Of a stretch of DNA of 64,000 nt, positions 29,599-39,853 are shown piece by piece. The stretch is taken from NCBI GenBank assembly GCA_000755425.1, contig BBMT01000015.1:1-64000 (forward strand), read 5' to 3'. Each line of letters opens with the position of its first letter. Position 1 is the stretch's first letter. Under the pieces are notes generated by a model, which ran no database searches, was not told the DNA's origin, and worked only from the letters and a program-made list of their open reading frames with translations. Origin of the DNA: Vibrio maritimus (GTDB taxonomy: Bacteria > Pseudomonadota > Gammaproteobacteria > Enterobacterales > Vibrionaceae). The position numbers and the translations under genes are program-made.

Positions 29599-30756
29599 TT
29601 AAGACTCTTTCTTATCCTGAGAATTAGATTCGTCTTTCGTCTCTTCAGCGTCTTGTGGCGTTTGAGATTGAGGCTCAGACTTTTCAACTGGCGATTCTTC
29701 ATCATCATCGTCTGAGTTATCAACGATGCTGTGCTTTTCTTTCCAGTTTTCCCAGCGCTGGTAAGCCAGCTCTTGCATGTCGGTGGTTTTGTCCGCCTCA
29801 TCGACAATCTCTTGCCCTAACAAGTGCTCGAAGATGTCTTCCAGAGTAATGATGCCTTGGATGGTGCCATACTCGTCGACAATCATCGCAATTTGCAGGC
29901 GTGCTGCCATCATCTGTTCAAATGCTTTCGGCAACATGATGGTGTTAAACAACACCTGGATTGGGCGCATTACCGATCCTAGTTGCTTCTCGCCGCTGCC
30001 TTGCTGTTGAAGTTTAAACAGCTCCAAGCGGTGTACAAAGCCGAGAATGTTGTCTTTTTGCTGGCTGTACACCAATGGGCGTGAGAACGGCGTCTCTTTA
30101 TGCTCAGTCAAAAACTCATTGATGGTCATCTCAGCCGGTACGCGGAACACCACTGGACGAGGTGTCATTACTTGCGTCACTGGGATGTCTTGAATGTTCA
30201 AAATGTTATTCAAGATGTTCGATTCGCCTTCCGCGAACTCGCCGCTTTCTTTAGCTAGCATTGCCATTGCTGATAGCTCATCACGCATTTTCGGCGTTTC
30301 ATGGCCGCGCGCTAGGCGTTTAGTGATTTGCTCTGAGAACCAAACAAATGGAGTCAGTGCCCACACCATCCAGCGTAGGATAGTGGCTGAAACCGGAGCG
30401 AGTTGACGCCAGTAGGTCGCACCAATGGTTTTCGGTACGATTTCTGACAACACCAGAATACCCAGCGTCAGTACTGCTGAGAAAACGCCTAGCCATTGGC
30501 TACCGAACACTTTCGCAGCTTGCGCACCGGCACTCGCCGCACCAATAGTGTGAGCGATGGTGTTTAGGGTCAAAATAGACGCTAGAGGTCTATCTAGCTC
30601 TGCTTTGAGCTTGGTTAGCTTTTCTGCCGCAGGGTGACCCTTTTGTCTTAGCTGAGCAAGATAGCTTGGGGTAATACTTAAAAGTACCGCCTCTAATACC
30701 GAACAGATAAAAGAGACACCAATAGCGACAGTAATATAAACCGTTAAGAGAAACAT
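29599..30756 (-). CDS. CNNM/CorC-type membrane protein with CBS pair
   Basis: The 385-residue protein has a DUF21 (CNNM) membrane domain of about four helices (residues 1-~165; SEIVPKTIGATYW is the signature), then two CBS domains (~180-320; IPVTQVMTPRPVVFRVPA, IAMIVDEYGTIQGIITLEDIFEHLLG) and an unusually acidic, disordered tail from about 335 (DDDDEESPVEKSEPQ...). Family members act in Mg2+/Co2+ efflux or homeostasis; older labels say hemolysin. Intact. Confidence 0.9.
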   Translation of the reverse strand: MFLLTVYITVAIGVSFICSVLEAVLLSITPSYLAQLRQKGHPAAEKLTKLKAELDRPLASILTLNTIAHTIGAASAGAQAAKVFGSQWLGVFSAVLTLGILVLSEIVPKTIGATYWRQLAPVSATILRWMVWALTPFVWFSEQITKRLARGHETPKMRDELSAMAMLAKESGEFAEGESNILNNILNIQDIPVTQVMTPRPVVFRVPAEMTINEFLTEHKETPFSRPLVYSQQKDNILGFVHRLELFKLQQQGSGEKQLGSVMRPIQVLFNTIMLPKAFEQMMAARLQIAMIVDEYGTIQGIITLEDIFEHLLGQEIVDEADKTTDMQELAYQRWENWKEKHSIVDNSDDDDEESPVEKSEPQSQTPQDAEETKDESNSQDKKES

Positions 30757-31075
30757 TCATTTCCTAGGTAAGTGCACACATCAACCTAACTTTGCTGCAA
30801 AAATGAGCCTGTGCATTGTTGGTGAGTGCTTAAAAACAGTAGCGACAGACCGATTTATCAGGCTTATCAGTTGAGTCGCAGTGCATTTATGGGACTTTAT
30901 GCAATAAATTACAAGGTTTCAAACTCAATCTTTGGGTAACAAATTGTGAGTTATTGCTCATAAAACGGTTAAATCTACGTCATAAGCGATAAAGAAGCGC
31001 TACAAACCTTTGCCAGATGGGGGCTTTTTGATTTAGAGTGGGCTTTAACTCGATAACATGAAGAAGGGAAACCTA
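30757..31075. other. upstream region between the CNNM gene and hupA
   Basis: There is no gene. AT-rich, should hold the divergent promoters. AAGAAGGGA (31060-31068) is the hupA ribosome site. I could not assign a promoter firmly. Confidence 0.5.
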
Positions 31076-31348
31076 ATGAACAAGACCCAATTAATCGATT
31101 TTATCGCTGAAAAAGCTGACCTATCAAAAGCACAAGCTAAAGCAGCGCTAGAAGCGACGCTTTCAGGCGTATCTGAAGCGCTAACTGAAGGTGACCAAGT
31201 TCAACTAATTGGTTTTGGTACGTTCAAAGTAAACCACCGTGCAGCTCGCACTGGTCGTAATCCAAAGACTGGTGAAGAGATCCAAATCGCTGCTGCTAAC
31301 GTTCCAGCATTCGTTGCTGGTAAAGCACTGAAAGACGCAGTGAAATAA
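31076..31348 (+). CDS. hupA: DNA-binding protein HU-alpha
   Basis: The 90-residue protein MNKTQLIDFIAEKADLSKAQAKAALEATL has the HU beta-arm with GRNPKTGEEIQIAA and the end VPAFVAGKALKDAVK. HU bends and coats the chromosome. I use the ATG at 31076, where HU starts; an upstream in-frame ATG at 31058 would add six residues and swallow the ribosome site. Neighbours DUF1481, purD and purH are the same as around E. coli hupA. Confidence 0.98.
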   Translation: MNKTQLIDFIAEKADLSKAQAKAALEATLSGVSEALTEGDQVQLIGFGTFKVNHRAARTGRNPKTGEEIQIAAANVPAFVAGKALKDAVK

Positions 31349-31353
31349 TTTTT

Positions 31354-31383
31354 ACAGCACCGATGGTTTCATCGGTGCTGTTC
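31354..31383 (+). terminator. hupA terminator
   Basis: CAGCACCGATG pairs with CATCGGTGCTG around GTTT, followed by TTCT. Confidence 0.88.
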
Positions 31384-31560
31384 TCTCCATTTTATTCTTC
31401 CCCAGGATCGATTGTTAAGCGTGTTTGAATCAGCGCGATTACCTATCTGTCTCCTCACTTTAAGCTTCATTTTACTGAACGCGACGCACCATTTGCTGTC
31501 TTAACTGTGTCACTCGGTGTAATTCGTTTATCGCGCGTTCAATAGAGGTGCCTCGCAACT

Positions 31561-32247
31561 ATGAAAAGAATACTGTTGGTTTCGCTTCTCGCAGCTAGCT
31601 TGCTTGGCTGTTCGTCTTCTCCTTCTCCGAATATCAATCAATTTTCAGATTACACCGGCGGTCAGACACTGGGTGATGCAACCAGTTTTTATTGGTATAC
31701 CGAAAAGCTCACTCGTCCTTATAGTGCTGCTGATTACGTCAACATGAATGACTACGGTTGGTATCAATCCAACTATCGCTGGAGTGGTGACACGCTGAGA
31801 GAGTTTGTGCGCGAAGGTGTACAAAATGACTTGGAAACGGGCTCTGTGACTTACCGCATCCACGTACGATTTAACAAAGAGGGTGAGGCGATTTATCAGC
31901 AGTACCGCCGTAATGGTAAAGTGCTACCGGTGAAAAAAGCTCAGCTTGAAAACTACCAACGTGAAGCTTCGCTGCTAGTTGAACGAGTGAAAGAGCAAGA
32001 CAGTGATGGCTTAGAGCTTGTTCAAGGCCACTGGGATGGCGAAACGCTAGAAACATGCAGTGGTATAGAGTTCAATAACATTAAGTTTGAGCAGAGCTTA
32101 CCAAGCTTTGTTGTTTCTCGTTTGGCTGAAGTAGAAAGCTATGTGGCGTTCTTGGGCAGCACACGATTGACTGGCGCTAAGGTAGAGCAACTATTGATGC
32201 TGGCCGATGGTGCCAAAGACTGTATTCCGAGACCTGAGCTTATCTAA
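31561..32247 (+). CDS. yjaH: DUF1481 lipoprotein (YjaH-like)
   Basis: The 228-residue protein has a lipoprotein signal with lipobox LLGC (Cys17), so it is anchored in the envelope. FYWYTEKLTRPYSAADYVNMNDYGWYQSNYRW and the C-terminal DGAKDCIPRPELI are typical of DUF1481. Its place beside hupA and purD matches yjaH in E. coli. Role unknown. Confidence 0.88.
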   Translation: MKRILLVSLLAASLLGCSSSPSPNINQFSDYTGGQTLGDATSFYWYTEKLTRPYSAADYVNMNDYGWYQSNYRWSGDTLREFVREGVQNDLETGSVTYRIHVRFNKEGEAIYQQYRRNGKVLPVKKAQLENYQREASLLVERVKEQDSDGLELVQGHWDGETLETCSGIEFNNIKFEQSLPSFVVSRLAEVESYVAFLGSTRLTGAKVEQLLMLADGAKDCIPRPELI

Positions 32248-32267
32248 TACATTACTCAGAACGAATT

Positions 32268-32293
32268 AAAAAGGGTGCCGATTGGCACCCTTT
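32268..32293. terminator. bidirectional terminator between yjaH and purD
   Basis: AAAGGGTGCC-GATT-GGCACCCTTT with an A-run on the left and T on the right. Confidence 0.9.
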
Positions 32294-32314
32294 GTTATTT
32301 TGAACTTGGCTTAA

Positions 32315-33601
32315 TTACTTTTGCTCGCGAGCAATCGCACGATAGCCGATGTCGTTGCGGTGGAACATACCGTCCCAGCTGATCTTCTTCGTCAGCTCAT
32401 AAGCGCGTGCTTGAGCTTCAGATACTGTGTTACCTAGGGCTGTCGCACATAGTACGCGACCACCGTTAGTCACAACATTGCCGTCTTTGTCTGCGGTGCC
32501 TGCGTGGAATACCTTCTCGCCTTCCACTTCTGCTGTTGGTAGGCCAGAGATAACATCACCCTTGTTGTAAGACGCTGGGTAGCCACCTGCAGCTAGAACG
32601 ATACCGATAGAAGCACGTGGATCCCACTTAGACTCAACTTGGTCTAGCTTCTTGTCGATCGCAGCTTGGCAAAGCTCAACCATGTCAGATTGCATACGCA
32701 TCATGATAGGTTGTGTTTCTGGGTCACCGAAGCGGCAGTTGTATTCGATAACTTTAGGCGTGCCGTCTTTGTCGATCATCAGACCCGCGTATAGGAAACC
32801 TGTGTATGGATTGCCCTCTGAAGCCATACCGCGCACCGTTGGGTAGATAACTTCTTCCATAATGCGGTTGTGAATTTCTTGCGTCACAACTGGAGCCGGA
32901 GAGTAAGCACCCATGCCGCCAGTGTTAGGACCTGTGTCCTTATCACCAACACGTTTGTGGTCTTGGCTGGTTGCCATTGGTAATACGTTTTCGCCATCAA
33001 CCATCACGATGAAGCTTGCTTCTTCGCCGTCTAGGAACTCTTCGATAACCACACGGCTACCCGCGTCGCCAAATGCGTTGCCAGCTAGCATGTCTTTGAT
33101 GGCGTCTTCCGCTTCTTCTAGCGTCATCGCAACGATTACACCTTTACCAGCCGCAAGACCGTCAGCCTTAACTACGATCGGAGCACCTTGCTCACGAACA
33201 TAAGCCAGAGCAGGCTCAATTTCAGTGAAGTTCGCGTAAGCGCCAGTTGGGATAGCGTGACGAGCTAGGAAATCTTTAGTGAATGCTTTTGAGCCTTCAA
33301 GCTGAGCAGCAGCTTGAGTTGGACCAAAGATCGCAAGACCTGCTTCTTGGAATGCATCAACAACACCGATCACTAGTGGTGCTTCAGGACCAACAATCGT
33401 TAGCTCGATGTTTTTCTCTTTTGCAAACGCCACCAGACCTTGAATGTTTTCAACATCAATCGCAACGTTTTCTAGCTTAGGCTCAAGCGCAGAACCCGCG
33501 TTACCAGGTGCAACGAAAACCGTTTCAACATTTGGATTCTGAGCCACTTTCCAACCCAGAGCGTGCTCACGACCACCAGCACCAATAATTAGAACGTTCA
33601 T
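32315..33601 (-). CDS. purD: phosphoribosylamine-glycine ligase
   Basis: PurD makes GAR from phosphoribosylamine, glycine and ATP, the second step of purine synthesis. The 428-residue ATP-grasp enzyme is intact: GAGGREHALGWK at 7-18, VGPEAPLVIGVVD near 73, KADGLAAGKGVIVA near 146, GPNTGGMGAYSPAP, and the GARS signature RFGDPETQP near 292. AAGGATATATT precedes the ATG. Normally cotranscribed with purH, here separated from it by 116 bases that hold a hairpin repeat. Confidence 0.97.
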   Translation of the reverse strand: MNVLIIGAGGREHALGWKVAQNPNVETVFVAPGNAGSALEPKLENVAIDVENIQGLVAFAKEKNIELTIVGPEAPLVIGVVDAFQEAGLAIFGPTQAAAQLEGSKAFTKDFLARHAIPTGAYANFTEIEPALAYVREQGAPIVVKADGLAAGKGVIVAMTLEEAEDAIKDMLAGNAFGDAGSRVVIEEFLDGEEASFIVMVDGENVLPMATSQDHKRVGDKDTGPNTGGMGAYSPAPVVTQEIHNRIMEEVIYPTVRGMASEGNPYTGFLYAGLMIDKDGTPKVIEYNCRFGDPETQPIMMRMQSDMVELCQAAIDKKLDQVESKWDPRASIGIVLAAGGYPASYNKGDVISGLPTAEVEGEKVFHAGTADKDGNVVTNGGRVLCATALGNTVSEAQARAYELTKKISWDGMFHRNDIGYRAIAREQK

Positions 33602-33620
33602 AATATATCCTTTGATTTTG

Positions 33621-33704
33621 CTCCTCCCTTAATAAGGGGAGGTTGGGAGGGGTAAATCGCGATCTCGCAAACTGACCCCTCTAACTCCCCTTATTAAGGG
33701 GGAG
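33621..33704. repeat. inverted-repeat element between purH and purD
   Basis: Two arms of about 30-33 bases (33621-33653 and 33675-33704) are imperfect reverse complements, each with its own inner palindrome CTCCCCTTATTAAGGGGAG-like, and are separated by ~21 bases. The shape resembles small intergenic REP/MITE-like repeats. The message between purH and purD would form a strong stem. Confidence 0.85.
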
Positions 33705-33717
33705 AACCAAAAACGAA

Positions 33718-35308
33718 TTAGTGACGGAAGTGGCGCATGCTGTAAAGATCATCGCCATGCCATGCTCGTCAGCCGCTGCGATAACTTCGTCATCACGCAT
33801 AGAGCCACCTGGTTGGATAACGCACTTAATGCCAGCTTCTGCTGCAGCATCAATACCATCACGGAATGGGAAGAACGCATCTGATGCCATTACACAGCCT
33901 TCAACTTGTAGACCTTCGTCAGCAGCCTTGATACCAGCAATTTTTGCAGAGTATACGCGGCTCATTTGACCAGCGCCTACACCGATAGTCATGTCGCCTT
34001 TCGAGTAAACGATCGCGTTCGACTTAACGTATTTAGCCACTTTCCAGCAGAATAGTGCGTCTTTTAGCTCTTCTTCTGTTGGTTGACGCTTAGAAACCAC
34101 TTTAAGGTCATCAAGCGATACCATGCCTTGGTCGCGGTCTTGAACCAGAAGCCACCGTTAACGCGCTTAACGTCAAAGCCAGTCGTTTTAGTTGTCCACT
34201 CGCCACACTCTAGTAGGCGAACGTTCTTCTTAGCCGCAACCACTTCTACTGCTTCAACTGAAACAGAAGGTGCGATGATGACTTCAACGAATTGACGCTC
34301 AACAATCGCTTTCGCTGTTTCTGCATCTAGCTCTTGGTTGAATGCGATGATGCCGCCAAACGCTGATGTTGGGTCAGTTTTGTAAGCACGGTCATACGCT
34401 TCAAGGATATCTTTACCTAGCGCAACACCACATGGGTTAGCGTGCTTAACGATAACGCAAGCTGGCTCATCAAACTCTTTCACACACTCAAGTGCCGCGT
34501 CAGTGTCAGCGATGTTGTTGTAAGACAGAGCTTTACCTTGGATCTGGCGAGCAGTCGATACCGACGCTTCTTCTGGGTTTGCTTCTACGTAGAACGCAGC
34601 GTCTTGGTGGCTGTTCTCACCGTAGCGCATGTCTTGCTTCTTCACGAATTGCTGGTTAAACGTGCGTGGGAATTTAGACTCCTCGTCACCTTCTTTGTTC
34701 TCACCGTAAGATGGAACCATAGTGCCGAAGTAGTTAGCGATCATGCCGTCGTAAGATGCTGTGTGCTCAAACGCTGCAATAGCTAGGTCGAAACGTGTCT
34801 CTAGAGTAAGAGATTTGTCGTTTGCGTCCATTTCAGCAATAACGCGGTCGTAGTCGTGTGCATTAACAACGATAGTCACGTCTTTGTGGTTTTTCGCTGC
34901 AGAGCGAACCATAGTTGGACCACCGATATCGATGTTTTCCACTGCGTCTTCTAGTGTACAGCCTTCTTTTGCTACCGTTGCAGCAAATGGGTATAGGTTA
35001 ACCACAACCATGTCGATTGGGTTGATGCCGTGAGTTGCCATGACGTCGTCATCTTGACCGCGACGACCTAGTACACCACCGTGTACTTTCGGGTGTAGCG
35101 TCTTAACACGACCATCCATCATCTCTGGGAAGCCAGTGTAGTCAGATACTTCAGTTACTGCGATGCCTTGCTCAGCAAGAAGGCGAGCAGTACCACCAGT
35201 AGAAAGGATATCAACACCGCGTTGTGCTAGTGCTTGTGCGAACTCAACGATACCAGTTTTGTCAGATACGCTGATTAAAGCGCGGCGAATTGGACGAGCG
35301 TTACTCAT
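33718..35308 (-). CDS. purH: bifunctional AICAR formyltransferase / IMP cyclohydrolase, frame broken twice
   Basis: PurH carries out the last two steps to IMP. The N-terminal IMPCH domain ([31 protein letters not shown]) and the AICARFT domain ([52 protein letters not shown]) are complete. Single bases are missing near 34148 (TTCCTGG read as TTCTGG) and near 33738 (ACAGGCATG read as ACAGCATG). The second loss removes the normal end (MIFTGMRHFRH) and lets the frame run into the inverted repeat; restored, the stop is at 33718-33720 and the length is 530. Confidence 0.95.
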
Positions 35309-35350
35309 GCTTCTGTTTCCTCAAAGTCACAGATTGTGTTGCTGTGTACA

Positions 35351-35362
35351 GGCAAACGATTG
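35351..35362. promoter_or_regulatory. candidate PurR operator, proximal
   Basis: GCAAACGATTGG matches 10 of 12 bases of the PurR core GCAAACGTTTGC and lies about 45 bases upstream of the purH start. Regulation by PurR would suit the gene. Confidence 0.45.
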
Positions 35363-35515
35363 GTTTGACCTGCGGATTTAAAGATAGTTGCCAAACAGGA
35401 CGAGGTCTTTCATGATTGAGGCGACCCAGTCGTCTGTTGGGCAAATACCCTTGGATTTTTACCACTAGGGTGGCGATGGCGCGTATTCTAACCAATCTAT
35501 TACAAAAAAGCTCGC

Positions 35516-35527
35516 GCAATCGTTTGG
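35516..35527. promoter_or_regulatory. candidate PurR operator, distal
   Basis: GCAATCGTTTGG matches 10 of 12 bases of the PurR core. It lies ~210 bases upstream of purH and ~75 upstream of zntR. Confidence 0.45.
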
Positions 35528-35600
35528 CATAGGCAAAAAAAAGTGCAAAAAAAGCCTATTAAAGAACAGTTTTGTAACAAAGAGGTTAATTTAAACGGTT

Positions 35601-36014
35601 ATGTTTCAAATAGGTGAGTTAGCAAAACGCTGCAAGGTGACGTCAGATACGTTGCGTTTTTATGAAAAGAACCAATTGATTGCTCCTGTTGGCCGCAGTG
35701 AGTCGGGTTATCGTCTTTACAATGAAGAGAGTCAGAGGCAAGTTCGTTTTATTCTTAAGGCGAAAGAGGTGGGTCTGAGCTTAGATGAAATCAAAGAGCT
35801 GCTCGGAATCAAGCTTGAGGCCACCGAGCACAGCTGCTCTGAAGTGAAAGCAATAACCTCCAGTAAGCTTGAACTCATTGATGACAAAATCGCGGAGCTT
35901 ACCAGAATTCGTGCCGCGCTGAAGAAGATCAATGATGCCTGTTGTGGGCATGACCATGACGCGAGTCACTGTTCAATCCTTGCGGCTTTAGAAGTTGCAG
36001 ATGAAAAGTCGTGA
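35601..36014 (+). CDS. zntR: Zn(II)-responsive MerR-family regulator ZntR
   Basis: The 137-residue protein has a MerR winged helix (MFQIGELAKRCKVTSDTLRFYEK), a dimer helix and a metal-binding loop with Cys near 79 (EHSCSEV) and the C-terminal CCGHDHDASHCSI, which fits ZntR-type zinc sensing. It activates zinc exporters such as zntA, which is not in the window. It diverges from purH. Length normal. Confidence 0.92.
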   Translation: MFQIGELAKRCKVTSDTLRFYEKNQLIAPVGRSESGYRLYNEESQRQVRFILKAKEVGLSLDEIKELLGIKLEATEHSCSEVKAITSSKLELIDDKIAELTRIRAALKKINDACCGHDHDASHCSILAALEVADEKS

Positions 36015-36023
36015 CGAAAAGAA

Positions 36024-36050
36024 AACAAGGGAGGCATTGCCTCCCTTGTT
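36024..36050. terminator. bidirectional terminator between zntR and the chemoreceptor gene
   Basis: AACAAGGGAGGC-ATT-GCCTCCCTTGTT. Confidence 0.9.
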
Positions 36051-36062
36051 ACTGAGTGCGGC

Positions 36063-37707
36063 TTACGATTGCACTTTAAATGCCCTCACACCGATACTTA
36101 ATGTGTTGCCATTCTCCATCAATTGCTCACTGGCTTCGGCCAGCTTTTTCGCTTCATTGGCCGACTGACTGCCATGATCAGCAATTTGCGTTAGGTTCTG
36201 GCTGATTTCATCGGTCGCTAAGGTTTGCTGTGAGCTCGCTGCGGCAATCAGTTCATTGAGAGAGGCAATAGAACTGACGCGTTGATCGATTTGCTGCAGT
36301 GCTTGTCTTGCTTGTTCTGTGTGCTCGATAGTCGCCGCGGATTGCTGTTGAGTCAACGTCATTGATTGACTCACCTCTGCAGCTTGGCTTTGCAGCTTTT
36401 GAATGATCTGCTCAATCTCATCGGTACTGCTTTGAGTTCGAGTGGCAAGCGTTCTTACTTCGTCCGCGACCACGGCAAATCCGCGCCCTTGTTCGCCTGC
36501 TCGAGCAGCTTCAATAGCGGCGTTCAGTGCTAATAGGTTGGTTTGCTCGGCGACGCCGCGAATGACCTCAAGCACTGAGCTACTTCCTGTGTTTCTGTTG
36601 CTAGCATCTGAATGTTTTGCTCAGTTTCAGTGAGCTGCATTGATAATGCCTGAATATGTGAGGTGGCAAGCTCAATCACTTCACCGCCGTGCTGACCTTG
36701 AGAGCTTGCTTCCTGAGCTGCCTCTGCAGCTTGTTGTGCGGAATTCGCCACTTCTTGGTTGCTGGCATGAAGCTCATTCATTGCAGAGGCAACCGTGTCG
36801 ACCGCTTGCTGCTGTTGCAATGATTGAGCAGCGCCTTGCTGAGCCACAGTATTGAGCGCGACGGCCGCTTGAGTAATATCTTCAGTGACTGGCTTGATAT
36901 CACGAATGATGCTTTCCAGCTTGTGGGTGAATTGATTGAACGCTTTGGCAATATGGCTCAGCTCATCGCTTCCTGTTTCGGGTAGAGTCTGCGACAAATC
37001 GCCATCGCCACTGGCAATATCGTCCAATGCTGCCAATGTATCACGGCATGGTTTAACGATGCTGCGGCCAATGACATAGGCAATCACCAACATGACAGCT
37101 AAGGCAGCGACAACACTCATCAGTACTTTTTTAACTGCTTGCCAAGTGAGCGCATTCACATCATCACATAGACGCCAGAGCCAATTACCCAGCCCCAAGG
37201 TTTGAATAGTTTGATGTAGGAGACTTTCTCGACAGGAGACTCAGAGCCTGGCTTTGGCCACATGTAATGCACTAGACCTGATTGCTGCTGTTTGGCGAGG
37301 GTAACCATGTCGACGAACAGTTTCTTTCCGTTGGGATCGGCAATTTGGCTAAGATCTTGTCCATTGAGAGCAGGCTTCATTGGGTGCATGACCATGGTGG
37401 GAGTGAGATCGTTGATCCAGAAGTAATCATTGGCATCATAGCGAAGACTTTGAACGGCACTGGCTGCCGCAGTCTTAGCTTGCTCTAGGCTTATCTCTCC
37501 CTTGATGTACTGCTGGTGGTAGTGCTCCACTAAGGTATAAGCGGTTTGTACTAAGTGTTGGGTTTTATTCTGTTTGTTGGTCATTAATGACTGCTGATAA
37601 TCGTTCAGTGCCAAAATGAGCGGAATAATTAGAGCAACGGAAACGAGTCCAATGAGCAGAAACAGTCGATGTTGAATCGAAATGCGGCGCAAAAGCGGTG
37701 TAGTCAT
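36063..37707 (-). CDS. methyl-accepting chemotaxis protein with Cache domain, frame broken twice
   Basis: This is a membrane chemoreceptor. Two membrane helices (about 15-33 and 195-218) enclose a single-Cache periplasmic domain with DANDYFWINDLTPTMVMHPMKPALNGQDLS. A HAMP segment and the signalling tip follow (EQTNLLALNAAIEAARAGEQGRGFAVVADEVRTLA). One base each is missing near 37165 (GTGGATGATG) and near 36582 (between EVAQ and LEVIRGV). Restored from the ATG at 37707 (AGGAAT upstream) it has 548 residues. The ligand is not predictable beyond a small organic acid or similar molecule. Confidence 0.92.
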
Positions 37708-37946
37708 AGCAAGAATTCCTTTCTTGGAAAAAGAGTGCATCACCTTTAGTCATTCGGCATGCTGATTGTTGTTATAGCTATACCCTATGCCATGTTCTGC
37801 GCTGACTCTATGCCACTATCGTCTAATTATTAAGCGAGTCACAAAGCTGGGTTTGAGCCCAGCTTTGCATTTGTGGGTGTGGTTGCTTATGGGTAGAACG
37901 ACTTATAGCAACTCTAGTTCTTTTAGGCGTTTACTCAAATCGGAAG

Positions 37947-38374
37947 CTATAACTGATAGTCATTGCGCTCTCTAGCGAGTTCAGAGAAGTACTCGACAAA
38001 CTCAAATTGGATATGATGCTTGTCTTGAAAATAGGCACTCTGGCGATGAGGGTGTTCGCCGCCCATGTGATCCAGCGGGTAACCGGCGGCTTCAAGTCGT
38101 GAAATGGCTTTTTTAGATCGTCGACGACAATGCCGATATGTTTCACCCCAACCCAAGGCTGCTGCCATATTCCAGCCTCTCCTTCGCCGCCATCTTGGAT
38201 GGTGATGTAACTATTTTCTGTTCCAACGTGATACCAGCGCATCGGTTTACCAAACCAATCATCGGTTCGACCTTCTCCTCGTATTGACCAGTCGGGTAGT
38301 GCTGCCAAAAGCAGCCCAACAGTGTGCTCGGCATCGATTACGGTAATATTGGCGTGTTCTACGTAGCTTTTCAT
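37947..38374 (-). CDS. VOC-family (glyoxalase/dioxygenase fold) protein, frame broken once
   Basis: A small metalloenzyme-fold protein. The N-terminal half reads MKSYVEHANITVIDAEHTVGLLLAALPDWSIRGEG with His7 as a possible metal ligand, and SYITIQDG; the C-terminal half reads GYPLDHMGGEHPHRQSAYFQDKHHIQFEFVEY with a Glu ligand. One A is missing from a run of seven at 38109-38114. Restored length 142. Substrate unknown. Confidence 0.88.
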
Positions 38375-38503
38375 GACGTCTCCTTGTTTGTGTTTGATAT
38401 CACACGGTAGATGACGTTAACGATAAATCCTCAAGTTAAGTTGAGGTCAACAGGAAATCTAATATCAGTGGCTAGGGGAGGTTTGAGTGAGTTTCGGACA
38501 AAG

Positions 38504-38540
38504 AAAAAGGGCCTGAAGCGTGTGCTTCAGGCCCTTTAAT
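38504..38540. terminator. fis terminator, bidirectional
   Basis: AAAGGGCCTGAAGC-GTGT-GCTTCAGGCCCTTT, a perfect 14-bp stem with A and T flanks. Confidence 0.93.
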
Positions 38541-38565
38541 CTCAAATACGTTCGCTAAAGGCGAA

Positions 38566-38862
38566 TTAGTTCATGCCGTATTTCTTAAGCTTCTTACGAA
38601 GAGTACCGCGGTTGATACCCATCATAGTTGCTGCGCGAGTTTGGTTACCGCGAGTGTACTGCATGATGGTGTCTAGTAGCGGCTGTTCAACTTCCGCTAG
38701 AACTAGTTCATACAATTCAGTGACGTCTTGACCATTTAATTGAGCAAGGTAGTTCTTTAAAGACGCTTTAACAGAGTCACGTAGTGGCTTCTGTGTGATT
38801 TGGTCTGAAGATGTTACTGTAGTAACTGTCAATGGTTCTGAAGTCAAATTTTGTTCGAACAT
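38566..38862 (-). CDS. fis: nucleoid protein and transcription regulator Fis
   Basis: The 98-residue protein ends in the Fis helix-turn-helix TRGNQTRAATMMGINRGTLRKKLKKYGMN. Fis bends DNA and activates rRNA promoters during fast growth. It is the second gene of dusB-fis, 23 bases after dusB, the order kept in all enteric bacteria and vibrios. Intact. Confidence 0.98.
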   Translation of the reverse strand: MFEQNLTSEPLTVTTVTSSDQITQKPLRDSVKASLKNYLAQLNGQDVTELYELVLAEVEQPLLDTIMQYTRGNQTRAATMMGINRGTLRKKLKKYGMN

Positions 38863-38885
38863 AATCGGTTTAGCTCTTCTCGTAA

Positions 38886-39853
38886 TTATGATGCAACGTT
38901 GTCAAAATAACCTTGCAATGCGTCGAGCTGTTCATTAGCAGCCTCAATCGCGTTGAAGGTACGGCGGAACTCACTCGCCTGTTCATGTTCCTTTAGATAC
39001 CAGCCAACATGCTTACGCGCGATGCGTGGACCTAAAAACTCACCATAAAACTGGTGAAGCGCTTGAACATGACCAAGCAAGATACCCTGCACATCCGAAG
39101 TCGGGCGCTCAGGCATCAGTGTGCCGTTTTCCAAATAGTGTTGGATTTCCTCGAAAATCCAAGGCCGTCCTTGGGCCGGACGTCCAATCATCAAAGCGTC
39201 TGCACCGGTGTAATCCAGTACATATTTCGCTTTCTCTGGGCTATCGATATCACCGTTAGCGATAACCGGTATAGAGACAGCTTCTTTTACCGCTTTGATG
39301 CTGTCGTATTCTGCCTCGCCTTTGTACATGCAGGTACGAGTTCGACCATGAAGGGCGAGCGCTGTATGCCGCAGTCTTCGGCTAGTTTTGCAATTTGGAC
39401 ACAGTTTTTATTGTCTGTATCCCAGCCTGTACGGGTTTTTAATGTCACAGGGACATCGACTGCATCGACGACGGTACGCAGAATATCTTCGATGATATCT
39501 GGGTACTTAAGCAGAGCAGAACCCGCCAGTTTCTTATTCACTTTTTTAGCAGGGCAGCCCATGTTGATGTCGATGATCTGTGCACCATTTTCAACACTGA
39601 ACTGTGCCGCTTCCGCCATAAGTGTTGGATCGGCACCTGCTATTTGCACTGAACGAATACCTGATTCGCCCTCGTGCACCATGCGCTGCTGTGACTTGGC
39701 TGTTTTCCACAGTTTCGGGTTTGAGGACATCATTTCACTGACGGCCATACCGGCACCGTAACGAAGGCACAACTCACGGAACGGTCTATCGGTAACACCC
39801 GCCATGGGTGCGACAATAAGGTTGTTCTTAAGTTGGTATTGTCCGATTTTCAA
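38886..39853 (-). CDS. dusB: tRNA dihydrouridine synthase B, frame broken once
   Basis: DusB reduces uridine to dihydrouridine in the tRNA D-loop with FMN and NADPH. It has LIVAPMAGVTDRPFRELC near 14, DINMGCPAKKVNKKLAGSAL with the catalytic Cys near 102, LKTRTGW, GRTRTCMYKGEAEYD and GADALMIGRPAQGRPWIF. One C is missing near 39360 (CGCCTCGCC read as CGCTCGCC). Restored length 322. The start used is TTG at 39853 (MKIGQYQL); a mini-frame ATG TTT TGA overlaps it. Confidence 0.95.

Noticed and set aside
33681..33718. Extended PurH C-terminus running into the inverted repeat
   Set aside because: A lost G in ACAGGCATG removes the normal MRHFRH end and stop.
36530..37743. Separate small chemotaxis proteins (sensor-only, HAMP-only, signalling-only)
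   Set aside because: Two single-base losses rejoin them into one receptor of normal size and domain order.
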